Assembly: GCF_019511445.1 (NCBI RefSeq)
Contig: NZ_JAEUAN010000028.1
Coordinates: forward strand, 21,383 to 85,382
Direction of reading: 5' to 3'
From: Aliirhizobium wenxiniae
GTDB taxonomy: Bacteria; Pseudomonadota; Alphaproteobacteria; Rhizobiales; Rhizobiaceae
Length of the DNA stretch: 64,000 bases
This document shows positions 1 through 8,100 of this stretch, piece after piece. The first letter of the stretch is position 1, and every line of letters begins with the position of its first letter. The position numbers and the translations under genes are program-made. The notes beneath the pieces are model-generated. The model had not been told where the DNA came from. It did not search any database and worked only from the letters and a program-made list of their open reading frames with translations.

Positions 1-109
1 TCACGACCCGGTTGGACTGGGCATGCACGGAGGTTACTGCAACCGCTGATATCAGCATGGCAGTGACGACTTTGAGCGGATTGCGATACAGACGTGTCGT
101 TGATGGCAT
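1..109 (-). CDS. Secreted protein, N-terminal fragment (cut by window edge)
   Basis: Only the first 36 codons lie inside the window. Translation from the ATG at 107-109 gives a short basic N-terminus, a hydrophobic core (VVTAMLISAVAVTS) and an Ala-X-Ala-like site ending VHA/QS. This is a clean Sec signal peptide, so the product is exported to the periplasm. The start lies 7 nt downstream of the stop of the ThiE-like gene, indicating one transcription unit. The mature domain is outside the window, so no function can be assigned. Confidence 0.6.
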   Translation of the reverse strand, partial: MPSTTRLYRNPLKVVTAMLISAVAVTSVHAQSNRVV

Positions 110-116
110 GCGACCA

Positions 117-770
117 TCAACCCCCAAACCGTGGCGCTTTTTCGTCGAGCAGCGCATTGGCCTTTGCGACGGCTTCAGCCGGCCCCACAGCAACGGCAAA
201 CACGGCATCACGCAGGGCGACGAACTCTGCGCCGCTCTCGGCAACGACAACGACCGATTCGACATCACTGCCGCCCATGACGATGCAGGGAATCTCGATC
301 ATCGACGCCCACCATTCGGCCAGCGCCACATTCTTCGGATGCGCCTCCGGCTTGATGTCACCATCGAAACGACCGAAGAAAATATAGTCCGGCCGCAGTT
401 CACCGATCTCAAGCGCCGCGTGCCGTTCCGTTGCACCGCCGGCGCCAACGATCAGCTTCGGCGTGAATTTCTCGATCGCTTCACCCAGTTCCTCAAGCGA
501 GCCCGACAGGTGAAGACCATCTGCCTTGGCGCGGCCTGCAACACGACTGTCGCCGGAGATGATCGCGGCAGCGCCGGCATCCTGGATAATCTGCACCAGC
601 ACTTCGGCCCGCTTCTGGAACGCCTGGTCGTCCAGCCCGTATTGCGGCAGGATGACGGATGCGACATCGCCGCCCGACATGGCCTCGGCAAGGAGTTTTG
701 CCTGGCGATCGGCATCGGCATCATCCGGTACGATCAGCACGATGCGGCAGCGGTTATCCGGTTCTGTCAT
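117..770 (-). CDS. ThiE/TenI-like (thiamine phosphate synthase superfamily) protein
   Basis: A 217-aa protein with the TIM-barrel pattern of the ThiE/TenI family: GDVASVILPQ near residue 34, ADGLHLSGS near 84, KLIVGAGGATERHA near 105, PDYIFFGRFDGD near 127, PCIVMGGSD near 159 and a final SGAEFVALRDAVF. True ThiE joins hydroxymethylpyrimidine diphosphate and thiazole phosphate. Its thiazole-phosphate loop (a PTxTK-type motif) is not visible here; the equivalent loop reads KPEAHPKN. The fold is well supported, but synthase activity is doubtful and this may be a paralogue with another role. The ATG start at 768-770 is the natural one. It is cotranscribed with the downstream secreted-protein gene. 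Confidence 0.75.
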   Translation of the reverse strand: MTEPDNRCRIVLIVPDDADADRQAKLLAEAMSGGDVASVILPQYGLDDQAFQKRAEVLVQIIQDAGAAAIISGDSRVAGRAKADGLHLSGSLEELGEAIEKFTPKLIVGAGGATERHAALEIGELRPDYIFFGRFDGDIKPEAHPKNVALAEWWASMIEIPCIVMGGSDVESVVVVAESGAEFVALRDAVFAVAVGPAEAVAKANALLDEKAPRFGG

Positions 771-898
771 GTTCTTATCCGATCATTCTCGCCTTGAAGC
801 GAAGACGTACCGCTTCAGCACGTTCCGCTCTGGTTTTATTCAACCAATTCGATAGACCGGACGGATTGCAGGATCAACACCCCCGACAGTAACCGCAG

Positions 899-1666
899 AT
901 GATAGATATCCCCAACCTGTCGTTCTTTCTCGCCGCAATTCCGGCAGTCATGCTTGTCGGCCTGTCGAAAGGCGGCATCGGCGGCGCGATCGGCCTGATG
1001 GGCGTGCCGATCATGTCGCTTGCGGTTGAACCGGTGCAGGCGGCGGCGATTTTCCTGCCGATCCTTATTCTGATGGATGCGGTCGCGCTCTGGTCCTGGC
1101 GCAAGTACAACGATCCGAAGACGCTGCTGATGATCATGCCCGGCGGCGTGATCGGCATTGCGCTCGGCTGGGCGACGTCGGCCTATGTCTCCGATGATGC
1201 GCTGAAAGTGGTGATCGCATCTGCGACCATCCTCTTCGCTGCGCGCTATTTCTGGCAGGTCTATGGACGCCGGGGGGAAATCCAGGCCCCTCTCCCGCAC
1301 CGCCCGGTCGCCGCAACATTCTGGGGATCTCTTTCGGGCTATGCGAGCTTCGTTGCCCATGCCGGCGGCCCGCCATTCCAGATCTATGTCCTGCCGATGC
1401 AGCTTGACCCGAAAAACTACACCGGCGCGAGCATTCGCTTCTTCGCCATCGTCAATGCGGTAAAGGTCATTCCCTATTTCTTCCTCGGCGCGCTGGATAC
1501 GCATAACCTGACCGTGTCGGCAACGCTTCTGCCCGTGGCACTCGTCTCGACCATAATGGGAGCGGCCATCGTCAAGCATCTGAAGGCGGAAACCTTTTAC
1601 CCGATGACCTACGGTCTTGCCTTTCTGGCCGGCCTCAAACTGCTCTGGGACGGCCTGCCGTTCTGA
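899..1666 (+). CDS. TauE/SafE (TSUP) family membrane permease
   Basis: A 255-aa, very hydrophobic protein with about seven or eight predicted membrane helices. It carries the two loosely repeated halves typical of TauE/SafE anion exporters: a GLSKGGIGGAIGLMGVP motif in helix 1-2 and GYASFVAHAGGPPFQIYVLP after the midpoint. Family members move sulfite, sulfoacetate or related small anions across the inner membrane; the substrate cannot be read from the sequence. ATG at 899. It stands alone on the plus strand, divergent from the ThiE-like gene with a 128-bp gap. Confidence 0.85.
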   Translation: MIDIPNLSFFLAAIPAVMLVGLSKGGIGGAIGLMGVPIMSLAVEPVQAAAIFLPILILMDAVALWSWRKYNDPKTLLMIMPGGVIGIALGWATSAYVSDDALKVVIASATILFAARYFWQVYGRRGEIQAPLPHRPVAATFWGSLSGYASFVAHAGGPPFQIYVLPMQLDPKNYTGASIRFFAIVNAVKVIPYFFLGALDTHNLTVSATLLPVALVSTIMGAAIVKHLKAETFYPMTYGLAFLAGLKLLWDGLPF

Positions 1667-1816
1667 GCGGGCACGAATTGGGAATAAGCAGGGCCCCTAA
1701 AAACAATTCTGGCCGTAGCCCGCATGAACCACGACCAGAACAGAAAGATTGGGTTTTGTGCCGCTATCGGATCATTTCCAAATCAAGATCCGCGGCGATG
1801 GCTCTTTTAGCTGACC

Positions 1817-1993
1817 TTAATGGCGGGTTGACGCCTTGAGGCGCTGCACTTGGTCTTTGAGACGCAGCTTACGACGCTTCAGATCGGCAATCTCGCGATC
1901 GTCTGATGAAGGAGACGAAAGAATCGCCTGGAGCTCCTCCTCGAGATCACCGTGCTTCTTTTCAAGCGATGCTATATGAGCCTGGATGGTCAT
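1817..1993 (-). CDS. DUF465 (YdcH-like) small coiled-coil protein
   Basis: A 58-aa ORF: ATG at 1991-1993, stop TAA at 1817-1819. The product starts MTIQAHIASLEKKHGDLEEE and continues with DDREIADLKRRKLRLKDQVQRL. This is the two-helix charged hairpin of the DUF465/YdcH family (His near residue 6, SLEKKHGDLE, then DDxEIxxLKRRKLxLKDQ). Function is unknown. It is too short for default ORF cut-offs. A second DUF465 gene lies divergently 229 bp away. Confidence 0.85.
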   Translation of the reverse strand: MTIQAHIASLEKKHGDLEEELQAILSSPSSDDREIADLKRRKLRLKDQVQRLKASTRH

Positions 1994-2222
1994 GTGGCAT
2001 GTCCTTCCCTATTGCCTGCTCCGGCCACTCCATCGGCCGAAGCTTCAGGTTTACGACGGAAGTGTGACACGATCTGCTCGGTTTGTCGAAGGTGTTTTCA
2101 TGACAAGAGCGCGGCAAATTCGTGACCTCAGCTAACTTCCAGTTAATGTGGTTTGATGATAGGAGCTTGCGCATTAAGCTGGGCCGGGTCACAAGCCCGG
2201 ATCGATATGGGGACTTGAAGAC

Positions 2223-2426
2223 ATGGCCGATCAAGAACAGGCGGACAACCGGCTGGCGCTGGCAAAGCTCCGGCAGGAGCATGAAGACTACGATGCCGCC
2301 ATCAACGCCATGATCACAGTCGGCTGCGATGCGCTGCGCGTCCAGCGGATGAAGAAGAAAAAGCTCGCGATCAAGGACAAGATGACCCAGATCGAAGACC
2401 AGATCCTGCCCGACATCATTGCCTAG
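2223..2426 (+). CDS. DUF465 (YdcH-like) small protein, second copy
   Basis: A 67-aa, highly charged, mostly helical protein. Residues about 18-61 (RQEHEDYDAAINAM, then LRVQRMKKKKLAIKDKMTQIED) match the DUF465 pattern: xEHxxxDxxI in the first helix and RxKKxKLxIKDxI in the second. The ATG at 2223 follows a GGGGACTTGAAGAC stretch that can serve as a ribosome site. The gene ends 10 bp before purE and is probably cotranscribed with purEK. Function unknown. Confidence 0.85.
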   Translation: MADQEQADNRLALAKLRQEHEDYDAAINAMITVGCDALRVQRMKKKKLAIKDKMTQIEDQILPDIIA

Positions 2427-2436
2427 GAACGCTCAA

Positions 2437-2931
2437 ATGGCCGAGACACCGCCCGTCGCCATCATCATGGGAAGCCAGTCCGACTGGGAGACCATGAAGA
2501 ACGCTGCCGAAACCCTCGATGCTCTCGAAATCGACTACGAGGCCCGCATCATTTCGGCACATCGCACACCTGAGCGTCTGTTCAGCTTTGCCAAGGGCGC
2601 ACGTGAAGAAGGCTTTCAGGTCATCATCGCCGGCGCCGGCGGGGCTGCCCACCTGCCGGGCATGGCCGCCTCGATGACGCCGCTGCCGGTCTTCGGCGTT
2701 CCGGTCCAGTCCAAGGCGCTTTCGGGCCAGGACAGCCTTCTGTCGATCGTGCAGATGCCGGCCGGCATTCCGGTCGGCACGCTTGCCATCGGCCGCGCCG
2801 GCGCGGTCAACGCCGCCCTGCTCGCAGCAGCCGTTCTGGCTCTCTCCGACGACGACATCGCCTACCGCCTGGACGAATGGCGCGCCCGCCAGAGTGCAGC
2901 CGTTGCCGAATACCCGATGGACGAAGCATGA
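2437..2931 (+). CDS. purE: N5-carboxyaminoimidazole ribonucleotide mutase PurE
   Basis: A 164-aa class I PurE that converts N5-CAIR to CAIR in de novo purine synthesis. Signature segments are MGSQSDWETM at residues 13-22, SAHRTPER, IIAGAGGAAHLPGM, and VPVQSKALSGQDSLLSIVQM followed by PAGIPVGTLAIG. The ATG at 2437 was chosen because it has AGGAA about 7 nt upstream and removes a non-conserved N-terminus. Its TGA overlaps the purK ATG as ATGA, so the pair is translationally coupled. Confidence 0.97.
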   Translation: MAETPPVAIIMGSQSDWETMKNAAETLDALEIDYEARIISAHRTPERLFSFAKGAREEGFQVIIAGAGGAAHLPGMAASMTPLPVFGVPVQSKALSGQDSLLSIVQMPAGIPVGTLAIGRAGAVNAALLAAAVLALSDDDIAYRLDEWRARQSAAVAEYPMDEA

Positions 2932-4007
2932 AGGCCCAGACGATCGGCATTATCGGCGGCGGCCAGCTCGGCCGCATGCTCGCAATGGCAGCTGCAAGGC
3001 TGAACCTCACCATCATCATCCTGGAACCGCAGGCGGATTGTCCCGCAGCGCAGGTCGCCAACGAGCAGATCATCGCAGCCTACGACGATCCGGCCGCTCT
3101 CGCGGAACTGGCCAGTCGCTGCGATATCGTCACCTACGAATTCGAGAACGTGCCGGTTTCAGCCGCCCAGACGCTGGAGCGCTCGGTTCCGGTCTATCCT
3201 CCATCCAAGGCTCTTGAGGTTGCGCAGGACCGGCTGACGGAAAAACGCTTCCTCAACGACTGCGGCATCGAGACTGCCCGTTTCCATGCGGTCAACAGCC
3301 AGCAGGAGCTTGAGGCAGCGCTGGCCGATTTCGGCGGCAAGGGCGTGCTGAAGACCTGTCGCATGGGTTACGACGGCAAGGGCCAGCGCGTTTTCCGCTC
3401 GAGCGACGACTCACCCGCAGGCGCCTATGAGGCACTCGGCGGAGTGCCGCTGATTCTCGAAAGTTTCGTTGCCTTCGAACGCGAGATCTCGATCATCGCG
3501 GCCCGCGCCAAGGACGGGACGATCCGCTGCTACGACCCGGCCGAAAACGTCCACCGCAACGGCATCCTGCACACCTCCACCCTGCCGGCAAACATTCCGG
3601 CCGAGACCGCGGCAACCGCCCGTGCCGCAGCCGAAAAGCTGCTTGCGGCGCTGGATTACGTCGGCGTCATCGGCATGGAATTCTTCGCAATGGCCGACGG
3701 AACGTTGATCGCCAACGAGATCGCTCCGCGCGTCCACAATTCCGGCCACTGGACGGAGGCTGCCTGCGTCATCTCGCAATTCGAGCAGCATATGCGCGCG
3801 GTTGCCGGTCTTGCACTCGGCGATCCTGTCCGCCACTCCGATTGCGTAATGACTAACCTGATCGGCGACGACATTATGGCCCTGCCTGAGTGGCTGGCAA
3901 CCAAGGATGTGCTTGTCCATCTTTACGGCAAGACGGAAGCCCGCCCGGGCCGCAAAATGGGCCATGTCACCGAATTGAAAGGCCGGAAAACCTCGTCACA
4001 AGGTTGA
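2928..4007 (+). CDS. purK: N5-carboxyaminoimidazole ribonucleotide synthase PurK
   Basis: A 359-aa ATP-grasp enzyme making N5-CAIR from AIR, bicarbonate and ATP, and supplying PurE. The N-terminus IGIIGGGQLGRMLAMAA is the PurK dinucleotide-like motif. VTYEFENVP, VLKTCRMGYDGKGQ and FVAFEREISIIAAR mark the ATP-grasp core, and NEIAPRVHNSGHWT is the metal/ATP motif. The start at 2928 sits inside the purE stop. The last codons overlap a strong -35 element serving rpmJ. Confidence 0.97.
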   Translation: MKAQTIGIIGGGQLGRMLAMAAARLNLTIIILEPQADCPAAQVANEQIIAAYDDPAALAELASRCDIVTYEFENVPVSAAQTLERSVPVYPPSKALEVAQDRLTEKRFLNDCGIETARFHAVNSQQELEAALADFGGKGVLKTCRMGYDGKGQRVFRSSDDSPAGAYEALGGVPLILESFVAFEREISIIAARAKDGTIRCYDPAENVHRNGILHTSTLPANIPAETAATARAAAEKLLAALDYVGVIGMEFFAMADGTLIANEIAPRVHNSGHWTEAACVISQFEQHMRAVAGLALGDPVRHSDCVMTNLIGDDIMALPEWLATKDVLVHLYGKTEARPGRKMGHVTELKGRKTSSQG

Positions 4008-4032
4008 CATGGACAAAGCCTCGGGTTATCTG
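4004..4032 (+). promoter_or_regulatory. Sigma-70-type promoter for rpmJ
   Basis: TTGACA at 4004-4009, a 17-bp spacer, then TATCTG at 4027-4032. The -35 box is a perfect consensus and overlaps the purK stop codon. Predicted transcript start is near 4039, leaving about a 100-nt leader before the rpmJ ATG. Confidence 0.65.
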
Positions 4033-4137
4033 CACCCCAACCTGAGGCGCGCCCCTTTTCTTTAGGGACTAGGCGGCGCGCTTTCGATTGTTAGAGACAA
4101 GCGGCTCTATGAGCCCACAGACTGCTGGACCAGTACA

Positions 4138-4263
4138 ATGAAGATCAAGAACTCGCTTAAGGCGCTGAAGGCTCGTCACCGCGACAACCGTCTGGTTCGC
4201 CGTAAGGGCCGCATTTACATCATCAACAAGCAGAACCCGCGCTTCAAGGCCCGCCAGGGCTGA
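4138..4263 (+). CDS. rpmJ: 50S ribosomal protein L36
   Basis: A 41-aa, very basic protein beginning MKIKNSLKALKARHRDNRLV and continuing RRKGRIYIINKQNPRFKARQ, the L36 form with the characteristic short extension. It contains no cysteine, so it is the zinc-independent (C-minus) L36 type. ATG at 4138-4140, stop TGA at 4261-4263. It is an independent unit with its own promoter upstream and hairpins downstream, as in other Rhizobiaceae next to purEK. Confidence 0.95.
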   Translation: MKIKNSLKALKARHRDNRLVRRKGRIYIINKQNPRFKARQG

Positions 4264-4271
4264 TTGCTCAG

Positions 4272-4316
4272 GGCGAGTTTCTCGCCTGCAATCAAATTGT
4301 CGATAGCGCGACAATT
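4272..4316 (+). terminator. Hairpins downstream of rpmJ
   Basis: Two inverted repeats follow the stop: GGCGAG/CTCGCC (4272-4286) with a 3-nt loop, and a perfect AATTGTCG/CGACAATT (4295-4316). Neither has a strong T-run, so termination efficiency is uncertain. Confidence 0.4.
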
Positions 4317-4355
4317 CGGCTTTGACCTTCGGCGCATCCGGATTAATTTATCCGG

Positions 4356-4988
4356 ATGCGCTATTTGCTTTTGAGCACCCCTATTCTGGCCATGGCCGCT
4401 TTCGCCCCTGTCGCTCATGCACAGGCGCCTCAAGCCGCCCCACCCTCGCAAGCGGCACCGCAACCGCCCACCGCTGCGATAGAATCAGCGGCACCGACAA
4501 CCGCAGCGGCAAAGCCGCTCGACACATTGTTCGAGGCGTTGAAGCGCGAACGCGATCCGGAAAAAGCCAAGGGCATCGCCAGCCAGATCATTGCCGAGAT
4601 GAACGATTCCGGCAGCGCCACGGTCAACCTTCTGATGCAGTGGTCCGAAGACGCCATCAAGGAAAAGAAGAACGCTGCCGCGCTGGATTTCCTCGACCGC
4701 GTCACCCTTCTCGACCCCGCCTTCACCGAGGGCTGGAACCGGCGCGCAACACTTCATTACACGATGGGCGATCGGCGCAAGTCGATGTCCGACATAGCAG
4801 AAGTTTTAAAACGCGAACCCCGCCACTTCGGTGCGCTTGCAGGCCTTGCCGGTATCTTGATGGAAGCCGAGGACGACGCGTTGGCGCTGAAGGCATGGGA
4901 GCGGTATCTGAGCGTCTACCCGGCGGATCGAGACGCACAGGAAGCCGTCTCGAAACTCTCGGAAAAGATAGCCGGAAACCGGACGTGA
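4356..4988 (+). CDS. Exported TPR-repeat protein
   Basis: A 210-aa protein. Residues 1-22 form a signal peptide (LLLSTPILAMAAFAPVAHA followed by QA). A low-complexity Ala/Pro/Gln linker runs to about residue 52. The remainder is helical with TPR-like units, for example AALDFLDRVTLLDPAFTEGW, NRRATLHYTMGDRRKSM and ALKAWERYLSVYPADRDA. It probably acts as a periplasmic scaffold; partner unknown. The ATG at 4356 gives the signal peptide directly. The alpha/beta hydrolase gene follows after 22 bp and may be cotranscribed. Confidence 0.8.
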   Translation: MRYLLLSTPILAMAAFAPVAHAQAPQAAPPSQAAPQPPTAAIESAAPTTAAAKPLDTLFEALKRERDPEKAKGIASQIIAEMNDSGSATVNLLMQWSEDAIKEKKNAAALDFLDRVTLLDPAFTEGWNRRATLHYTMGDRRKSMSDIAEVLKREPRHFGALAGLAGILMEAEDDALALKAWERYLSVYPADRDAQEAVSKLSEKIAGNRT

Positions 4989-5010
4989 GCCTTTCCCCGG
5001 TCGCCCTGCA

Positions 5011-6051
5011 ATGATTCTGCCGCTTGCCCTCACAGCCATCCTCCTCGCCGCGGCCTTCGGCTTTACCGCCTGGAAGAGCCAACAGATCGCGCGACAGTTT
5101 CCGCAACATGGCGAGCTGGCGGATGTCGGCGGCTACAGGATCAACGCGCTGCATGTTCCGGCACCGCCGAATCCCACCCTCCCCCCGATCGTTTTCATCC
5201 ACGGAGCCAGCGGTAACCTGCGCGACCAGGAAACCGCCTTCCGCAAGCTCCTGGAAGGCCGTGCAGAGCTTCTCTTCATCGACAGACCCGGACATGGCTA
5301 TTCGGAGCGTGGCGGGCCTGAGAACGACTTTCCGGACGGACAGGCCGCCGCCATCAGCCGCGTCATGGACTGGAAGGGCATAGACCGCGCCATCATCGTC
5401 GGCCATTCCTTCGGCGGTGCGATTGCTGCAAGCTTTGCCGTCTTCCATCCCGAAAAAACGGCGGGGCTTCTGTTTCTCGCGCCCGCCACCCATCCTTGGC
5501 CAGGCGGCGTGGACTGGTACTACAAGATTGCGGCTGCCCCCTGGCTGGGCTGGTGGTTCACCCGCCTCGTCAGCCTGCCCGCTGGCCTCGTCCTCATGGA
5601 TGGCGCAACAAAGTCCGTCTTCAGCCCCAACCGCCGTCGCGACCGCTATGTCGAAGAAGGCGCACCGGCACTGGTGCTGCGTCCGGAGAATTTTCGCAAC
5701 AACGCGATCGACGTCGCCAACCTTCACGACTACGTCACACGGATCTCGCCTCGCTATAAGGAGATCACGGCACCGACCGTCATCATAACCGGCGACAGCG
5801 ACCCGATCGTGCTTGAAGAGATCCATTCGCAAGGCCTTGCACGCGATATCGTTGGCTCGGAACTGGTGATGATCCACGGCCTTGGCCACAAGCCGGATTA
5901 TGTGGTCCCCGACGTGGCGATTGCCGCGATCGAAAAGATCGCCGGCATGGATCGCGATCTGCAGGCACTGGCGCGCATGGCGGAGGCCCGGCTGACCCAG
6001 TCGGGAGTTTCGGATCAGCCTGCAATAGGAATGACGATCGAAAAGATCTGA
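5011..6051 (+). CDS. Membrane-anchored alpha/beta hydrolase
   Basis: A 346-aa protein with an N-terminal membrane helix (residues 2-18, LPLALTAILLAAAFGFTAW), so it is probably tethered to the inner membrane. The hydrolase core shows the oxyanion motif FIHGASGN near residue 67, DRPGHGYSERG, the nucleophile elbow GHSFGG near 130, the acid in TGDSDPIV near 257 and the catalytic His in GLGHKPDY near 290. The triad is complete. Substrate is unknown; the lid region near 150-220 is not distinctive. Confidence 0.85.
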   Translation: MILPLALTAILLAAAFGFTAWKSQQIARQFPQHGELADVGGYRINALHVPAPPNPTLPPIVFIHGASGNLRDQETAFRKLLEGRAELLFIDRPGHGYSERGGPENDFPDGQAAAISRVMDWKGIDRAIIVGHSFGGAIAASFAVFHPEKTAGLLFLAPATHPWPGGVDWYYKIAAAPWLGWWFTRLVSLPAGLVLMDGATKSVFSPNRRRDRYVEEGAPALVLRPENFRNNAIDVANLHDYVTRISPRYKEITAPTVIITGDSDPIVLEEIHSQGLARDIVGSELVMIHGLGHKPDYVVPDVAIAAIEKIAGMDRDLQALARMAEARLTQSGVSDQPAIGMTIEKI

Positions 6052-6060
6052 TCTGGCAGA

Positions 6061-6591
6061 TTACCCCAGCGTAACGACATGCCTGTAGACGACATCGTCC
6101 GGATCATGCCGCGCGGCCGTCTCGTCCAGCCGAGCCCCCAGCCTTTCGGCCAGCCGGCGGGATTTGTCGTTACTATGATGAACATAGCTGACCAGCGTCT
6201 TCAGGCCGAAGATCTCGAAGCCCCAGTTTCGCAATGCAGTCGCAGCCTCCAGAGCATACCCACGCCCCTCGAAGCCGGGGTAGAGAAGCCAGCCCAATTC
6301 GTGCTCGGGAAACAGGGGGCCGGCATTGATGCCGACCTGACCGATGCAGGTGCCGTCGTCCCGCGTCACGATCATCAAAGAACCATGACCCATCAACTGC
6401 CATTGCGCCACGTCATGGCAGAACATGCCCCAGGCGGCGGCCTGCGAAAACGGACCGCCCATATGTTCTGCCCGATCCGACGCCATGAACGCCGCATAGA
6501 TCGGCCAGTCCGCCATGTTCGGCACCCGCAGCCTGAGCCGGTATGTTTCGATCACGGGGATTGCAGGAGATGATTGACTATTGATGGACAT
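6061..6591 (-). CDS. GNAT acetyltransferase, RimJ/RimL-like
   Basis: About 176 aa. The acetyl-CoA motif LGWLLYPGFEGRGYALEAAT sits mid-protein, followed by ALRNWGFEIFGLKTLVSYVH and NDKSRRLAERLGARLDE, the classic RimJ/L pattern of N-acetyltransferases. I use the ATG at 6591, which has GGAATGGG at a suitable distance; the ATG two codons upstream (6597) abuts that purine-rich stretch. Acceptor substrate unknown. The gene is downstream of pyk on the same strand, separated by a good terminator. Confidence 0.8.
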   Translation of the reverse strand: MSINSQSSPAIPVIETYRLRLRVPNMADWPIYAAFMASDRAEHMGGPFSQAAAWGMFCHDVAQWQLMGHGSLMIVTRDDGTCIGQVGINAGPLFPEHELGWLLYPGFEGRGYALEAATALRNWGFEIFGLKTLVSYVHHSNDKSRRLAERLGARLDETAARHDPDDVVYRHVVTLG

Positions 6592-6597
6592 GCCCAT

Positions 6598-6632
6598 TCC
6601 AAAACGACAAACGGCCGGATTGCTCCGGCCGT
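6598..6632 (-). terminator. Intrinsic terminator downstream of pyk
   Basis: Inverted repeat ACGGCCGGA/TCCGGCCGT (6611-6619 and 6624-6632) with a 4-nt loop. Read on the minus strand it is followed by TTTGTCGTTTT. It lies between the pyk stop and the GNAT start. Confidence 0.75.
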
Positions 6633-6660
6633 CTGGTAATTGCCAATTGTGTCAGCCCGA

Positions 6661-8100
6661 TTATGCGCCGGTCTGGCCGTCAGCGCCGATATAGGCGATG
6701 CGCAGCATGTTGGTCGAACCGGGCGTGCCGAGCGGAACGCCGGCCGAGATGATGACCCGGTCGCCGGGCTTGCCGAACTCTTCCGAAACGGTGATGCGCG
6801 CAGCACGGTTCACCATGTCTTCCAAGTCGTGTGCATCCTCGGTCACGACGCAGTGCAGGCCCCAGCATACGGCAAGGCGACGAGCCGTCTTGACGCTCGG
6901 GGAGAGCGCCAGGATCGGAACATTCGGGCGCTCGCGCGAGGCGCGAAGACCGGTCGTGCCGGACTGCGTGTAGGTGACGATTGCAGCAGCCTTGAGCGTT
7001 TCGGCAATCTGGCGTGCAGCGAGCGAGATCGCGTCGGAGCCGGTGGCTTCCGGCGTTGCGCGCTGTGCGTAGATGATGCTCGGATAGAGCGGATCCTGCT
7101 CGACCTGACGGGCAATCGACGCCATCATCGAAACGGCTTCGACCGGATACTGGCCGGAAGCGGATTCGGCCGACAGCATGACGGCATCGGCGCCTTCGAA
7201 AACGGCGATCGACACGTCGGAGACTTCCGCGCGGGTCGGAACCGGAGCCGTGATCATCGATTCCAGCATCTGGGTGGCAACCACGACCGGCTTGCCGGCA
7301 CGGCGGCAGGCGCGGGTCAGCTGCTTCTGGATACCGGGAACCATTTCGATCGGCATTTCCACGCCAAGGTCACCACGGGCGACCATGACGGCGTCGGAAA
7401 GCTCGATGATTTCGTCGATGCGTTCGATCGCCTGCGGCTTTTCGATCTTCGACATGATGCCGACGCGGCCGCGTGCGATCTTGCGGACTTCCGCCAGATC
7501 TTCCGGACGCTGAACGAAGGACAGCGCGACCCAGTCGGCATCGTCGGTTGCGAGAACGGCGTCAAGGTCCGAGCGGTCCTTGTCGGTCAGAACGCCGACG
7601 GTCAGGATCGTGTCGGGCAGGCTGACGCCCTTGCGGTCGGAAATGCTGGTGCCGGCAACAACGGTGCAGACGATCTTCTTGCCGTCAGCTTCGACAGCCT
7701 TCAGCGCCAGCTTGCCGTCGTCGATCAGCAGGCGATCACCGGCCTTTACGGCTTCGAGGATTTCCGGATGCGGAAGGTAGACGCGGTTTTCGTCACCCGG
7801 CGCTTCGTTGTTGTCGAGCGTGAATGTCTGACCCGGGGTCAGCGTTACTTTGGTGTTGGCAAATTTGCCGACGCGAAGCTTCGGTCCCTGCAAATCACAG
7901 AGAATACCGATCGGGCGACCCGACTTCTTCTCGACCGAGCGAATGCGCTCGATCAGTGTACGCATCATGTCATGGCTGGCATGGCTCATGTTGATACGGA
8001 AGAGGTCAGCGCCTGCTTCGTGGAGCTTCTGGATCATTGCCTCTTCCGACGATGCCGGACCGAGCGTGGCAAGGATCTTTACTTTGCGGTTACGCCTCAT
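6661..8100 (-). CDS. pyk: Pyruvate kinase
   Basis: A 479-aa enzyme of glycolysis (phosphoenolpyruvate + ADP to pyruvate + ATP). Visible elements are the N-terminal KVKILATLGPASS, RINMSHASHDMM, DLQGPKLRVG and the active-site signature MSKIEKPQAIERIDEII followed by SDAVMVARGDLGVEMP, then ATQMLESMI. Length fits the family. The start is the ATG at 8098-8100; an upstream TTG is not needed. The ATG overlaps the stop of the DUF1036 gene by one base (TGATG), so the two are translationally coupled. Confidence 0.97.
   Translation of the reverse strand: MRRNRKVKILATLGPASSEEAMIQKLHEAGADLFRINMSHASHDMMRTLIERIRSVEKKSGRPIGILCDLQGPKLRVGKFANTKVTLTPGQTFTLDNNEAPGDENRVYLPHPEILEAVKAGDRLLIDDGKLALKAVEADGKKIVCTVVAGTSISDRKGVSLPDTILTVGVLTDKDRSDLDAVLATDDADWVALSFVQRPEDLAEVRKIARGRVGIMSKIEKPQAIERIDEIIELSDAVMVARGDLGVEMPIEMVPGIQKQLTRACRRAGKPVVVATQMLESMITAPVPTRAEVSDVSIAVFEGADAVMLSAESASGQYPVEAVSMMASIARQVEQDPLYPSIIYAQRATPEATGSDAISLAARQIAETLKAAAIVTYTQSGTTGLRASRERPNVPILALSPSVKTARRLAVCWGLHCVVTEDAHDLEDMVNRAARITVSEEFGKPGDRVIISAGVPLGTPGSTNMLRIAYIGADGQTGA

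Noticed and set aside
836..1579. Long minus-strand frame opposite the TauE/SafE gene
   Set aside because: Arg/His-rich composition typical of an antisense shadow in GC-rich DNA; the plus-strand permease accounts for the region.
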